Source: Euphorbia lathyris (lineage: Eukaryota; Streptophyta; Magnoliopsida; Malpighiales; Euphorbiaceae). Taken from it: 64,000 nucleotides of DNA. The notes under the pieces were generated by a model that searched no databases, was not told the origin of the DNA, and worked only from the letters and a program-made list of their open reading frames with translations. The position numbers were made by a program, and so were the translations under genes. The stretch covers positions 997,001 to 1,061,000 of the forward strand of contig NC_088913.1 in assembly GCF_963576675.1 (NCBI RefSeq), written 5' to 3'. The stretch's first letter is position 1. Every line of letters begins with the position of its first letter. This document shows, piece by piece, positions 18,180 to 28,014 of this stretch.

Positions 18180-18886
18180 CATTTTACCTACGGTCGATTT
18201 AGAGACCAGGGTTGCTAGTGAGCCCTTTTACCCACGGTCGTTGACCAGAGTTGCCATTGAGCCATTTTACCCGCGGTCGTGGACCAGGGTTGCTTTTGAG
18301 CCATTTTGCCTGCGGCCGATTTAGAGACCAAGGTTGCTTTTGAGCCATTTTTCCCGCGGTCGTGGACCAGGGTTGCTTTTGAGCCATTTTTCCCGCGGTC
18401 GTGGACCAGGGTTGCTTTTGAGCCATTTTGGCCTGCGGTCGATTTAGAGACCAGGGTTGCTATTGAGCCATTTTACCCGCGGTCATGGACCAGGGTTGCT
18501 ATTGAGCCATTTTGCCTGCGGTCGATTTAAAGACCAGGGTTGCTTTTGAGCCATTTTACCCACGGTCGTGAACCAGGGTTGCTATTGAGCCATTTTGCCT
18601 GCGGTCGATTTAGAGACCAGGGTTGCTTTTGAGCCATTTTACCCACGGTCGTGAACCAGGGTTGCTATTGAGCCATTTTGCCTGCGGTCGATTTAGAGAC
18701 CAGGGTTGCTTTTGAGCCATTTTACCCGCGGTCGATTTAGAGACTAGGGTTGCTTTTGAGCCATTTTACCCGCGGTCGTGGACCAGGGTTGCTATTGAGC
18801 CATTTTGCCTACGGTCGATTTAGAGACCAGGGTTGCTTTTGAGCCATTTCACCCGCGGTCGTGGACCAGGGTTGCTATTGACGAGA
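18180..18886. repeat. Tandem array of two alternating unit types, about 40 and 45 bp
   Basis: One unit type carries GTCGTGGACCAGGG and the other GTCGATTTAGAGACCAGGG. Both continue GTTGCTWTTGAGCCATTTT. They alternate irregularly for about 700 bp between the PMD gene and the 3' LTR, the usual position of tandem repeats in Tat/Ogre elements. Confidence 0.85.
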
Positions 18887-19039
18887 CAGACAAGGCAAAG
18901 ATCGAAGAAAAGGTCGGAGCATGCGGCATGGAGATCAGGTATTCTTCCTCCTACTCTATACGTGTCTTTTACTTTAATATATTTACATTGCATGTGTTGC
19001 GTTAGCAAAAAACGTTTTCAAAACACACACATCACTGTC

Positions 19040-19057
19040 AAAATAGGAAAGTAGGGG
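19040..19057 (+). other. Polypurine tract of E1
   Basis: AAAATAGGAAAGTAGGGG ends four bases before the 3' LTR start at 19062. It would prime plus-strand DNA synthesis. Confidence 0.75.
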
Positions 19058-19310
19058 CAACTGTAGACACCGAGTCGGAGGACCTGTGACGAAAACCCAT
19101 AACAAGACGGTTGAAGCGGTTGGTTCTGATAATTTAAACCAAAAATAATAGTAAAAATCACGAGAGGATCTGTAGGGGTTGCGGTCGTCGAGTGGACGGC
19201 TCGCAGGTGTTCAGCGGCGTTGGGCGAGCGCCTAGCGGCAACCAGCGCGCGCCCGACGGCAGTTGGACGCGCGCCCGACAGCGCGAGGCGCACGCCCAGC
19301 GGCAGCGGGG

Positions 19311-19560
19311 CGCGCGCGCCCAACCTACATTGGGCGTGCACCCAACATCCGTCGGGCGGACGCCCAATGACGTTGGGCGAATGCCCAACCAACGTTGGGC
19401 GAACACCCAACGTCTGTTGGGCGAACGCCCAACATCTGTTGGGCGCACGCCCAACGTTGGTTGGGCACGCACCCAACCAAGTTGGGCGTCCGCCCAACCA
19501 TTTTGGGCGTAGGCTCAAAATTTTTGGGCATAGCCCGACGCCCTTCGGGCTACGCCCAAA
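19311..19560. repeat. Expanded GGGCG palindrome array, 3' LTR copy
   Basis: More than a dozen TTGGGCG/CGCCCAA half-sites face each other across 2-4 bases. The extra units explain most of the length difference between the LTRs. Confidence 0.8.
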
Positions 19561-19569
19561 ATTTTTTTA

Positions 19570-19598
19570 GGATCCGTGCCTATAAAAGGCACGGATCC
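19570..19598 (+). promoter_or_regulatory. E1 3' LTR promoter: TATA box in a perfect palindrome
   Basis: The same 11-7-11 structure as at 4038-4066 (GGATCCGTGCC, TATAAAA, GGCACGGATCC). Transcription from here would read into the right part of passenger gene A. Confidence 0.7.
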
Positions 19599-21804
19599 CC
19601 ATGCATTTAGGGAGAGGGATTTTTGGAGCTTCTTACTCTAAAACATTCTTTAGAGAGAGAAAGTTATTTTTTTGGGAAAAAACATTTTTTTTCCTAAAAA
19701 ATCCGAATTTCCTAAAAGTTAAAATTTTACTAAAAACACCGAAAAACACAAAAATCGTAACTCGTGGAATCAACCGACTTCAGCTGTCAATACCGATCTT
19801 GAGGTATTATCCGAGGACTAGACTCGCTTTATTTATTTTATTTATTTATTCTAAAGTTTTATTTATGTAGTTAATTATTTATTTATCACGTTTTATTTAT
19901 TATTCCATATTTATTTAATTTTCGTCTCGTGTTAAACAAACGTTTGGTTTTGTTTTTGAAATAAAAAACCTCGTTTTAATGTCCCAATACGAACCGTGAT
20001 CCGACTCAAAGGTAGTTCGAGATTAAAAAACGTTGTAATTATAAGTTTTGAAAATATTTCTAAATAACGTTTAAAAATAAAACGTCGTTTTAGGAGTCTC
20101 CGTTATAGACTATGATCGTATTTTGGTAGTTCGGAGGTCCAAAATGATAGAATAGATCTAATCTAAAGCCTTTGAATAAATCTGGAAAGTATAGGGACTG
20201 TTTCTGATATGCTGTCATTTCTGTCAGTAACAGCAGATTAGCAACGGATTTTCCGTCGGTAATCTGCTGGAATCCGAAAATCACCCTTTTAACCTTCTTT
20301 TCTCAACTTTTTGATATTTATACTTGTGTACATATGTATTTAATTATGTAATATGTTTATAAAAATAATTTTCAAGTCCTATAACCATTAATTATGTATT
20401 ATATAGCTATTTAATTCATATTGAAATTTAATTGGTTTGGATTTAATGTTATAAAGTAATATATGTATGTATATATATAGTTTTTGGGTTGTTTGGGTCA
20501 TATTAGCTATTATTAGGTGAAACCATTTTGGGATAAATGATATTCTCTTATTTTGGGATTTTTGCCCATTATTTTTACATAGCTTTAACTAGAATAAAAA
20601 ATGTATTATATTTAGTATTCTTTCTCATTTTCTTTATTATATCATATAGTATTTCTTACTCATTTTTATCTATAGATATATCCTTATTTTTAGATAAAAC
20701 TATGTATATATACGTATTTCTATTTTATTTTTGTATATATGTATATATTTTAAATATATTTGATTGGGTAAATTTGGCCTCGATTTGTTAATTGTTGTAA
20801 TGATGTTCAAGTAAGGGCCAATTGAGTGAAAATGGAAAAATAAAAGACAAAAAGAGATTTCAAGTTGTTTGTTTAAATTAAAAGCTTTTCTAGATATTCC
20901 TAAAGTGTAAATAACGTTTTTTTGTCATTTTTAAACCATTTCCAAAATATCACGTGTTGAAACCTTAATCCGTTCCAACGACGGATTGAGCGAACCTTGT
21001 AATTAAAATCGTTTTCTATTTGTAAATAATAGAGTTTTGAATCGTTTTCTTGCCTAAGTGATTTTGTACAAAAATAAATGGACTTGTATGCTTAACCACG
21101 TTTTTTGATAAAACTTCTTATCTCACGTTTTCAAACGCTCGAGTCGTTCCAACGGCGATTCGAGTCGATGTCATGTAGATTAACGGGGTTTTGAAACGTA
21201 CCTAAATCGTTCCAACGGCGATTAAGGTACGAATCATGTAAATAAACTCGTTTTTTGGGGAATGAGATTGGATTAGAATTAGTGTATAGTCTAAAGCATA
21301 AAATCACACTGTGAATAAATCAATTCTTTCTTCTCCCCCTCTCTCTCCTATGTATTTTAAATTTATGCAAAATGGGTGATTCTTTACTAAAGTGGCTTTT
21401 AATGACATGCTCAAAACGGTTTTCAAAGCGAGAAAGAAAAGGTTTCAAATGAATTTCAAACTTAAAGAAATATGCGATTAGTCCGTTATCGCCTAACACG
21501 CTGAGTAGGAGGCCGGTGGTTCATAACCGGGCGATGTCGGGGTGCCTAGTAGACTTTCTCCGGAAAGGAGCTAGCCTTCTAGGCTTGTACCTAAGTTTCC
21601 CGAACCCTCACCGGTCTCCCGCAAGGGATCGTGTTCATTTTCCCATTCATGGGTGGCGACTCTTCCATACTCCGAGCTCCGGTCCTGCCGAGCAGCTTGA
21701 TTCCATGATTTGTTGCTTTCGGCGCCAATCACCGCTTACGTCGCCATGAGGTGCCCACCCCCGGTCCGCCCGGGCGAGGCCGTCGGCACCTTGTCTAACA
21801 ATAG

Positions 21805-23124
21805 GTCCAGGAGATCCCCGTGTCAGCATGGATTTCGATCCGAATGAGTTCGGTGTCGGCCTCGACACTGCGGAGGAAGCATTTGCTATTGCCTCCGGAT
21901 CCCTGGCGTCGTTTTCTTCGCTTGAAGATGCGAACCAAGTGGTTCAGAGCATGGGGGGCGTGCTTGCGACGCATGAGGACCTTGACGCTACTGGTGACAT
22001 ACCGCAAGGGATGCCCGTGGTAGAGAAAGAGGCAAAGGAAACTGCGGAGGTGATGGCTGTCGCAAAAGGAAAAGGTCGAGAATCAGATTCAGGGGCCCCT
22101 TACCCGAAAACGTAAGAAAGATAAGGGTAAGGCCGTTGCTGGGATGGAAGGCGAAAAGATACGTGCTGGTGATGATACCGTTGGGGCAAACGATGGCTCT
22201 AAACGAGCGTGTACTGACAGCGGGTCCGAGCTTGGATCGGGGATGATGGATCGGGTAGGCGATCACCTGGAGATGATGAAAAGAATGGATGTCAAGATTG
22301 CTAAGTTCCGGGAATACGTTATGGGCTTGTCGGTTGACTCCGATATGACGACGTCTGACCTTGCGCGGGCGATGGCTCGTGTCGCTAAGGTGCCCGGAGA
22401 AGTTGCCCGAATGGATGGTGTGTCCAATATGAATCTTGGTGTGGAGACTCTATCGGCGCTTGGTGTGGTAAGCTCTCTTAACCTTCTCACTTAGGTTTGT
22501 TTCTAAAAACTGTGTCCTGAGTTGTGCAATTTTTATGCAGGCCATTCAAAATGCTAACACTGTCTTCGACATGTGTGTGAATGATGAGAATCTGTTTCGT
22601 AATATGGAGCAAGGTCTGCGGAATGCGGTGAAAGAGCTGGAAACGGTGACTGGGAAGCTAGCTACCGCTGGAGAGTTGTTGGAACGCCGTGAGGGCAAGA
22701 TTGCCGTGCTGACCGAGCAGCTGAAAGTGGAGACGGGAGGCCGAGTGGAGTTGGCGAAGAAAGTGAAACATGATGCGGAGACCAGGGTTGATCTTACAAA
22801 GTTATGCTCAAGTTTGCCACCCTATGGACCCACCGAGTGAAGGAGAAGTTTAACGAGAGAGCCAAGCAAGCCGACGCGCTGTCCGATGAGAACGAGAGAC
22901 TTAAGTGAGAGCTAGAGGTGGCTGGGAAAGAGGCTATCGAGTTGCGTGCCCTTACAGGTCAGCGCATGGAGAAGCTGATCAAAATGGATCGAATGATGCT
23001 CATTGCTACTGCTCACTCTGCCGGGTATGATGTTCCTCCGGAGGTCATATTCTCTCCGAATGTGTACGATAAGGCGGCCCAGGCGAAAGCCGTAGAGTTC
23101 TGCGGTCGTTTTAAGAAGAAATAA
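21805..23124 (+). pseudogene. Exons 2 and 3 of E2 passenger gene A (coiled-coil C-terminus)
   Basis: The codon split after 3579 is completed by 21805-21806, and the frame then reads through ATG 21828 (MDFDPNEFGVGLDTAEEAF). A one-base shift near 22085-22110 leads into RKRKKDKGKAV (basic, nuclear-signal-like) and a helical stretch to 22467. Intron 22468-22540 (GTAAGC...TTTTATGCAG) is removed in phase. Exon 3 (22541-23124) is strongly coiled-coil: AVKELETVTGKLATAGELLE and later NERLK, ELEVAGKEAIELR. It has a frameshift near 22810 and a TGA at about 22906, and ends GRFKKK at TAA 23122. The function of this family is unknown. Confidence 0.7.
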
Positions 23125-23295
23125 ATGTAACTGACGATATCATGTGTTTTTGTTTTCTGATTTCAAAGATGTAATAATTTGGCTGTACGATTGGTATCTT
23201 TTGGGATCTTTTGGCAGTTTATTTTGATCATCATTTTTCACTTTGATTTGATTTGAGCCTTCATGATGTGTTTGTCATGTCTTGTCCATTCTTGC

Positions 23296-23303
23296 TATAA
23301 ATA
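23296..23303 (+). promoter_or_regulatory. TATA box of E2 passenger gene B
   Basis: CTATAAATAGGAG matches the plant TATA consensus and lies about 95 bases upstream of the ATG at 23395. It falls in the short spacer after gene A, so gene B probably has its own promoter. Confidence 0.6.
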
Positions 23304-23394
23304 GGAGTCGGTTTTTTTGTGTTTCTCGTTCATGTGGCGTTCTTGCTTCGAGTGCTCATATTCTTAGTCGTTTGTTTACTCCTGTTTTCGTGTG

Positions 23395-24021
23395 ATGTCG
23401 CTTCGGGATGTTGTGGATTCCGCTAAGGTGCTTGAGCTGGACAAGAAAGTGCAATATGCTTCCATTGTGTGGATGAACCGGGGTTTTTCGCGGAGAAGCC
23501 GAAACGGGGAGAGTGAGAGTTCCGCGCCTTATACTAGATCTGCGACGGATTCATGCGATGTAATTGTCAGCGCCTTATCTTCTACTGAGAAGAAAGTTTG
23601 GTCGCAGGACGGGATTGGGTTTCTGAATCCCGACGAGTCGGTGGTGCCCGTGACGAATCTGCATCCTGCCTGGGTAAGGAGGCTTCTTACCGACGAGCTT
23701 GATAGAGTTATGAATCTTCCTCCTGAGATGGAAGGCCATCGTTCTGGACGCCATGCTTCGCCAAGTCGACCTTATGGGGCGACCTTTGTCGACCCACTGA
23801 AACCTCGTAGTGTGGTTTTTCTTGAATTTTCTAGACAGGGGTTTCTGGGGCCTATCCCAGCTGATCCGGCGCGTCGAGTGACGCATGTTGCGAAAGCATG
23901 CCTGTATCATAGGCAAAATGGGCATAATACCGATGAATGTGTCGACTGGCGGGCAGTGCACCAGGCTTTAATGGATGCTGAGGCCATTCCTAATCCTGAT
24001 AGTGCTAACAGAATGTTGTAA
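23395..24021 (+). CDS. E2 passenger gene B: small protein with a gag-type CHHC zinc knuckle
   Basis: An uninterrupted frame of 208 codons from the ATG at 23395 (a GTG codon precedes it), ending at TAA 24019. The C-terminal part contains C-LY-H-RQNG-H-NTDE-C followed by VDWRAVHQALMDA. This is the C-x2-H-x4-H-x4-C knuckle and flanking helix known from the gag of plant gypsy elements, including that of E2 itself (CKYHKSSGHSTENC). The rest is not recognisable. It is on the strand opposite to E2 gag, so it is not E2's own gag. It may be a domesticated or captured gag fragment, or a nucleic-acid-binding accessory protein. The intact frame stands out in an otherwise decayed element. Confidence 0.6.
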   Translation: MSLRDVVDSAKVLELDKKVQYASIVWMNRGFSRRSRNGESESSAPYTRSATDSCDVIVSALSSTEKKVWSQDGIGFLNPDESVVPVTNLHPAWVRRLLTDELDRVMNLPPEMEGHRSGRHASPSRPYGATFVDPLKPRSVVFLEFSRQGFLGPIPADPARRVTHVAKACLYHRQNGHNTDECVDWRAVHQALMDAEAIPNPDSANRML

Positions 24022-24305
24022 GAGATTGGATTTATCTTGTGTTGAGCGTCTGTGCTCCAGTGTTTGTATTAAGGACCTTTTGCTTAAGCTTCCCAACTTT
24101 ATGTGGTTTATTATGCCTAATGAAATTTGCAATTTCAGATTTCCTTTGTTAGTACTTCCGACAAAATCGATCTTGTTTGATATTTGATCGCCCATTGCCT
24201 CCTCATGGGCACGCAGTTAAAGTGCTCAAAATTTGCACTACGCTGTGTGAGCGAGGATCGCGTTTGACGCCACCCTTGGTTGGTTTATTGGTTAGGTGCT
24301 TCTTT

Positions 24306-25023
24306 GAGAAGCTTAGGAAAACCGTTTTGGGTCAATCCGTGCGAGGACCGTATAAAGTAGCTCGCTGGTTAGTTAATCGTTACCAACATGGGGTTGTTGG
24401 CACGATTTAAGAGGCGTTTCATGATGAACGAGAAGCCTGGAGAATAACGTTTTGAGCTATTCAGTGCAAGGACCGTATAGGGTAGCTCACTTCTTGTTTA
24501 ATCGGTAACAACATGCGGTTGTTTGTGCGATTTAATGGGCATTTCGGGATGATCGAGAAGCCAGGAGAATAACGTATTGAGTTATTCAGTGCGAGGACCG
24601 TATCGGGTAGCTCGCTTCTTGTTTAATCGGTAACAACATGGGGTTGTTTGTGTGATTTAATGGACGTTTCGAGATGATCGAGAAGCCAGGAGAATAATTT
24701 TTTGAGTTATTCAGTGCGAGGACTGTATCGGGTAGCTCGCTTCTTGCTTAATCGGTAACAACATGGGGTTGTTTGTGCGATTTAATGGGCGTTTCGAGAT
24801 GATCGAGAAGCCAGGAGAATAACGTATTGAGTTATTCAGTGCGAGGACCGTATCGGGTAGCTCGCTTCTTGTTTAATTGGTAACAACATGGGATTGTTTG
24901 TGTGATTTAATAGGCGTTTCGAGATGATCGCGAAGCTAGGAGAATAACGTATTGAGTTATTCAGTGCGAGGACCGTATCGGGTAGCTCGCTTCTTGTTTA
25001 ATCGATAACAACATGGGGTTGTT
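24306..25023. repeat. 125-bp tandem repeat, about 5.7 units
   Basis: The word GAGAAGCCAGGAGAATAACG or close variants starts at 24430, 24555, 24680, 24805 and 24930, an exact 125-bp period, with a more diverged unit from 24306. The array lies between the integrase end of E2 and the antisense genes, the usual position for Tat-element satellites. Confidence 0.9.
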
Positions 25024-25064
25024 CATAAAAACAAATTCTTATTCATGATTCACATTACAGGAGG

Positions 25065-25247
25065 CTATTGATAATACTTCTTCAATGTTTGGATGTTCCA
25101 GCTATTGTCATAGACCAAACCGTCTAAAGAGGCGATTTTGTAGGCTCCGTTGTGGAGGACAGTGTCGATCTTGTACGGCCCCTCCCATGATTGTCTGAGC
25201 TTGCCATGAGCTAGCGGGCACTGGGCAGCAGCGACGTCTCGGAGCAC
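25065..25247 (-). pseudogene. E2 integrase C-terminal fragment
   Basis: 60 codons ending LKKYYQ and a stop at 25065, including LRQSWEGPYKIDTVLHNGAY, the GPY-type C-terminal integrase module. A frameshift between about 25590 and 25250 separates it from the catalytic core. The intervening DNA still encodes recognisable integrase words (for example LTYGAEA) in another frame. Confidence 0.75.
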
Positions 25248-25590
25248 AAGATCTCCGACTTGAAAAGTGCGGAGACGAACCCGCCTATCATGGTAACGCG
25301 CTATACTCTGCTTATAGGCCGTGATGTATAATAAAGCATTAAGGCGCTCTTCCTCTAACCGCTCACTTGCTTCCTATTTGTTGTCAGCCTCCTCGAAGAT
25401 GGTCTGCCGAGGAGACTCGTAGGATGACCTCAGATGGTGCCATTGCTTCTGCCCCATAGGTGAGGACAAAAGGAGTGCGCCTTGTGCCGGAGTGGGGGGT
25501 TGTGCGGTATGACCACAATATTGCCGTGATATGGTCAGGACATGCTCGGCCCTGGTCAGATAGGAGCGTTTTGATTCCTCGTAGGATTAT

Positions 25591-26223
25591 TCAGTTTCTT
25601 ACTTCAGTGAGGCCGTTGCTCTGAGGGTGTGCCACCGAGGTGTATCGTCCTTTGATGCCCCACTCTGCGCAAAATTTGCGGAATTGACTATAGTCGAACT
25701 GCCTCCCGTTATCCGTGATGAAAGAGTGAGGGACTCCGAATCGGTATATGACTGTTCGTTTGAGGAAACCGATTACATCGTCGGCGGTTATCTTGGTGAT
25801 TGCCTCAGCCTCGATCCATTTGGTAAAGTGATCGACTGCGACCACTACAAAGCGCTTCTGTGCTAAAGCCATCGGAAACGGGCCGAGCAGGTCAATGCCC
25901 CATACTGCAAATGGCCAAGGTGTGATAATGCCTTTGAGTGGAGCCGCCGGTGCGTGATGAGTATTGGCGCGTAGTTGACACGCCTGACAACTGCGAACAA
26001 GACGCATCGCATCGGAATCCATGGTCTGCCAATAAAGCCATTGGAGCTGGCCTTTCTTCGCAATCGTTCGAGCGCCCTGATGCGAGCTACAGACACCCTG
26101 ATGTATCTCCTTTAGACAGTGATCCCCTTCCTCTTCGGATATATAGCGCAACCAAGGGTGTGTGGCGGACTTCCGATAGAGTAAGCCATCATGCATCGCA
26201 TATCGCCAGGAACGCCGAACCAC
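25591..26223 (-). pseudogene. E2 integrase zinc domain and catalytic core
   Basis: It holds the H-H-C-C domain (LKEIHQGVCSSHQG ... VRSCQACQLR) and core motifs WGIDLLGPFP, SFITDNGRQF and HPQSNGLTEV (catalytic E). The frame stops directly after the core. It is in the same frame as the upstream gag-RT region, so only nonsense codons and the RNase H deletion separate them. It would integrate the cDNA if intact. Confidence 0.82.
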
Positions 26224-26322
26224 GAGGGATGCCTGCGTCCGATCTTCCGGCAGTGTTCCATCTTGAAGATACCTGATTATCGGACTTCTCCACCCGCTTG
26301 CTGCTGCGTCCGCCGTGTCGAT

Positions 26323-26868
26323 CTATAGCGAGCACTCTGCATGAATGGTCGGGGCCATAGCAGTCTCGATGAGGGTATGCGGATCACTGGACTGCTCGCC
26401 TGCTGCGAGAGCGGCAATAGCATCCGCCTCTTCGTTCTCCTCCCGTGGGACAAGCATAAGGTCAAAGGTTACTCCTTTGTCTTCGAGATCCTTCAACAAG
26501 GATTTTGCGAGGGCCAAGTATTGACACATCGTTGGGTCATTCGCCTTGTAAGTGCCGCTGACGTGGCTAACGACGAGTTTAGAGTCTGAATATACCGTCA
26601 GATGTCCGTTCACCATTGTTTTGGATAACCGAAGAGCTGCGACTAGGGCCTCGTACTCTGCTTGATTGTTCGTGGTCGGGAAGTCGAGACGGATGGCATA
26701 CCGTATTCGGAGATTATTAGGCCCCTGAATCGCAATGCCTGTTCCTGCCCGTACTAGGCCGCAGGATCCATCCACACTCATGGTCCATATGTCGCCGTTG
26801 CAAATTCTTATCGGCTTGGGGCTGTTGGTTGATGACCCGGTAAACTCCACTATGAAATCGGATAGCAC
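26323..26868 (-). pseudogene. E2 archaeal-type RNase H domain
   Basis: Motifs WTMSVDGSCG (first D), NNQAEYEALV (E), VYSDSKLVV (D) and REENEEADAIAALA identify the second RNase H unique to the Tat branch. Upstream of it, near 26893-26945, the RT connection (RAIKKEHPFRWSMD) jumps straight to EPRTGIKAQVLSDF. The first, Ty3-type RNase H of roughly 150-200 residues is therefore missing. Confidence 0.82.
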
Positions 26869-27019
26869 TTGGGCTTTGATCCCTGTGCGAGGTTCAATCC
26901 ATAGACCACCTGAAAGGATGCTCCTTCTTGATTGCCCTATAAAAAGGTAAACATCACTGCGCCGAGCTGGAAATGAACCGTCCCAAGGCGATTATCCTTC
27001 CGTTGAGCCTCTGAACTCC

Positions 27020-27340
27020 CTATAAGTTGCGCGGTGCTTCCATCGCTAAGATTGCCTCGATCTTTGCTAGGTTTGGTTCGATACCTTTCTCGGACACCAT
27101 GCAACCAAGGAACTTGCCGCTACGAATTCCGAAGAAACATTTCTCCGGGTTCAGCTTGAGGTTGTAATTTCTGAAAATTTTAAACACTTCCGCCAAGTCA
27201 TGCGGATGGTCGCTTTCAACAGTGCTTAGGACAACCATGTCATCGATGTATACTTGTACAGTATTGTCGATGAGGTGAGCGAACATCTTATCTATCAGTC
27301 GCTGGTAGGTGGCCCCCGCGTTCTTCAACCCAAAAGGCAT
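27020..27340 (-). pseudogene. E2 reverse transcriptase, C-terminal half
   Basis: It reads MPFGLKNAGATYQRL, the catalytic YIDDM, KCFFG and GIEPNLAKIEAI, the palm and thumb motifs of Ty3/gypsy RT. The frame differs from the N-terminal half, so a frameshift lies between 27463 and 27340. Confidence 0.85.
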
Positions 27341-27462
27341 GAAGTTGTAGTAATAAGTGCCTTCATGCGTAATGAAGGAGGTTTTCTCGGCCTCGGCTGG
27401 GTCCAGAGGGATCTGCTGAAAACCAGCGATGACATCAAGCTGAGATAAGATTTTCCGACCAG

Positions 27463-28002
27463 CTACTGGTCGAGAAGCTGATCTATGTTAGGCAGCGGGT
27501 AAGAATCCTTAGGGCATGCTTTATTAACATTCGTAAAATCTACACACATGCGGTACTTTCCGCTGGCTTTCTTTACAAGTACGACGTTAGAAAGCCAATC
27601 CGGATAGTGAACCTCGCGAATAAATTTTACAGCTAGTAGCTTCTCAATCTCTTCCTTGACTACAGCTTGTTTGTCCTTTGCTTGCACTCTCATCTTCTGC
27701 TTTAGGGGCTCCACGGAGGGGTCGATGCTCAGTCTGTGAGTTGCTTGCTCGGGTGAGACTCCCGTGATATCCTCGGTGCACCAAGCGAACACGTCTGAAT
27801 GCTCTGATAGAACAGCCTTGATCTCGTCGGCCAAATTGGGTGTGAGTTTGGTCCCAATTTTCACTGTCTTGGTGTCCACGATGGCATAGTCGCTGACCGG
27901 TTCAATAGGTATGGGATTGTATCCCCTCATATCCATCAGACCGTCTTCCAGGTAAAGCGCTGTCCGAGGTTGAGTAGCCTCCCACTGCAATCTTTTAGCC
28001 AA
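27463..28002 (-). pseudogene. E2 reverse transcriptase, N-terminal half
   Basis: The frame contains VKIGTKLTPNLADEIKAVL, VFAWCTEDITGV, EPLKQKMR and KYRMCVDFTNVNKACPKDSY, the conserved start of a plant gypsy RT. It ends at a stop after PNIDQLLDQ. It is in the same frame as gag and protease upstream, separated from them by nonsense codons only. Confidence 0.85.
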
Positions 28003-28014
28003 GATACGATCTCC

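Larger units (their letters stand above)
3684..21800 (+). mobile_element. E1: complete Tat/Ogre-like Ty3/gypsy retrotransposon
   Basis: Two near-identical long LTRs (3684-6279 and 19062-21800, both TG...CA) enclose a tRNA-Arg-type primer site, a 2-kb leader, and a gag-RT-RNase H-aRNase H-integrase frame. Downstream are an antisense PMD gene, a tandem repeat array and a purine tract. The second, archaeal-type RNase H, the length and the 3' repeats mark the Tat/Ogre lineage. Flanks are GCAGG and ATAGG; the two differences are both transitions, so a decayed 5-bp target duplication is possible. The LTRs differ by few substitutions by eye, mainly by length of the palindrome array. The coding frame has two nonsense codons (12878, 13373), so this copy alone would not make a full polyprotein. 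Confidence 0.92.
19062..21800 (+). repeat. E1 3' LTR
   Basis: 2739 bp, TGTAGACACC...TTGTCTAACA, nearly identical to 3684-6279 apart from an expanded palindrome array at 19311-19560 and scattered single-base changes. It contains the same TATA palindrome (19570-19598) and hairpin sets. Downstream sequence resumes the interrupted passenger gene A of E2. Confidence 0.92.

Noticed and set aside
18199..18530. Repetitive frames such as MAQKQPWSTTAGK
   Set aside because: They are translations of the 40/45-bp tandem array; stops occur as soon as unit order changes and no start context is seen.
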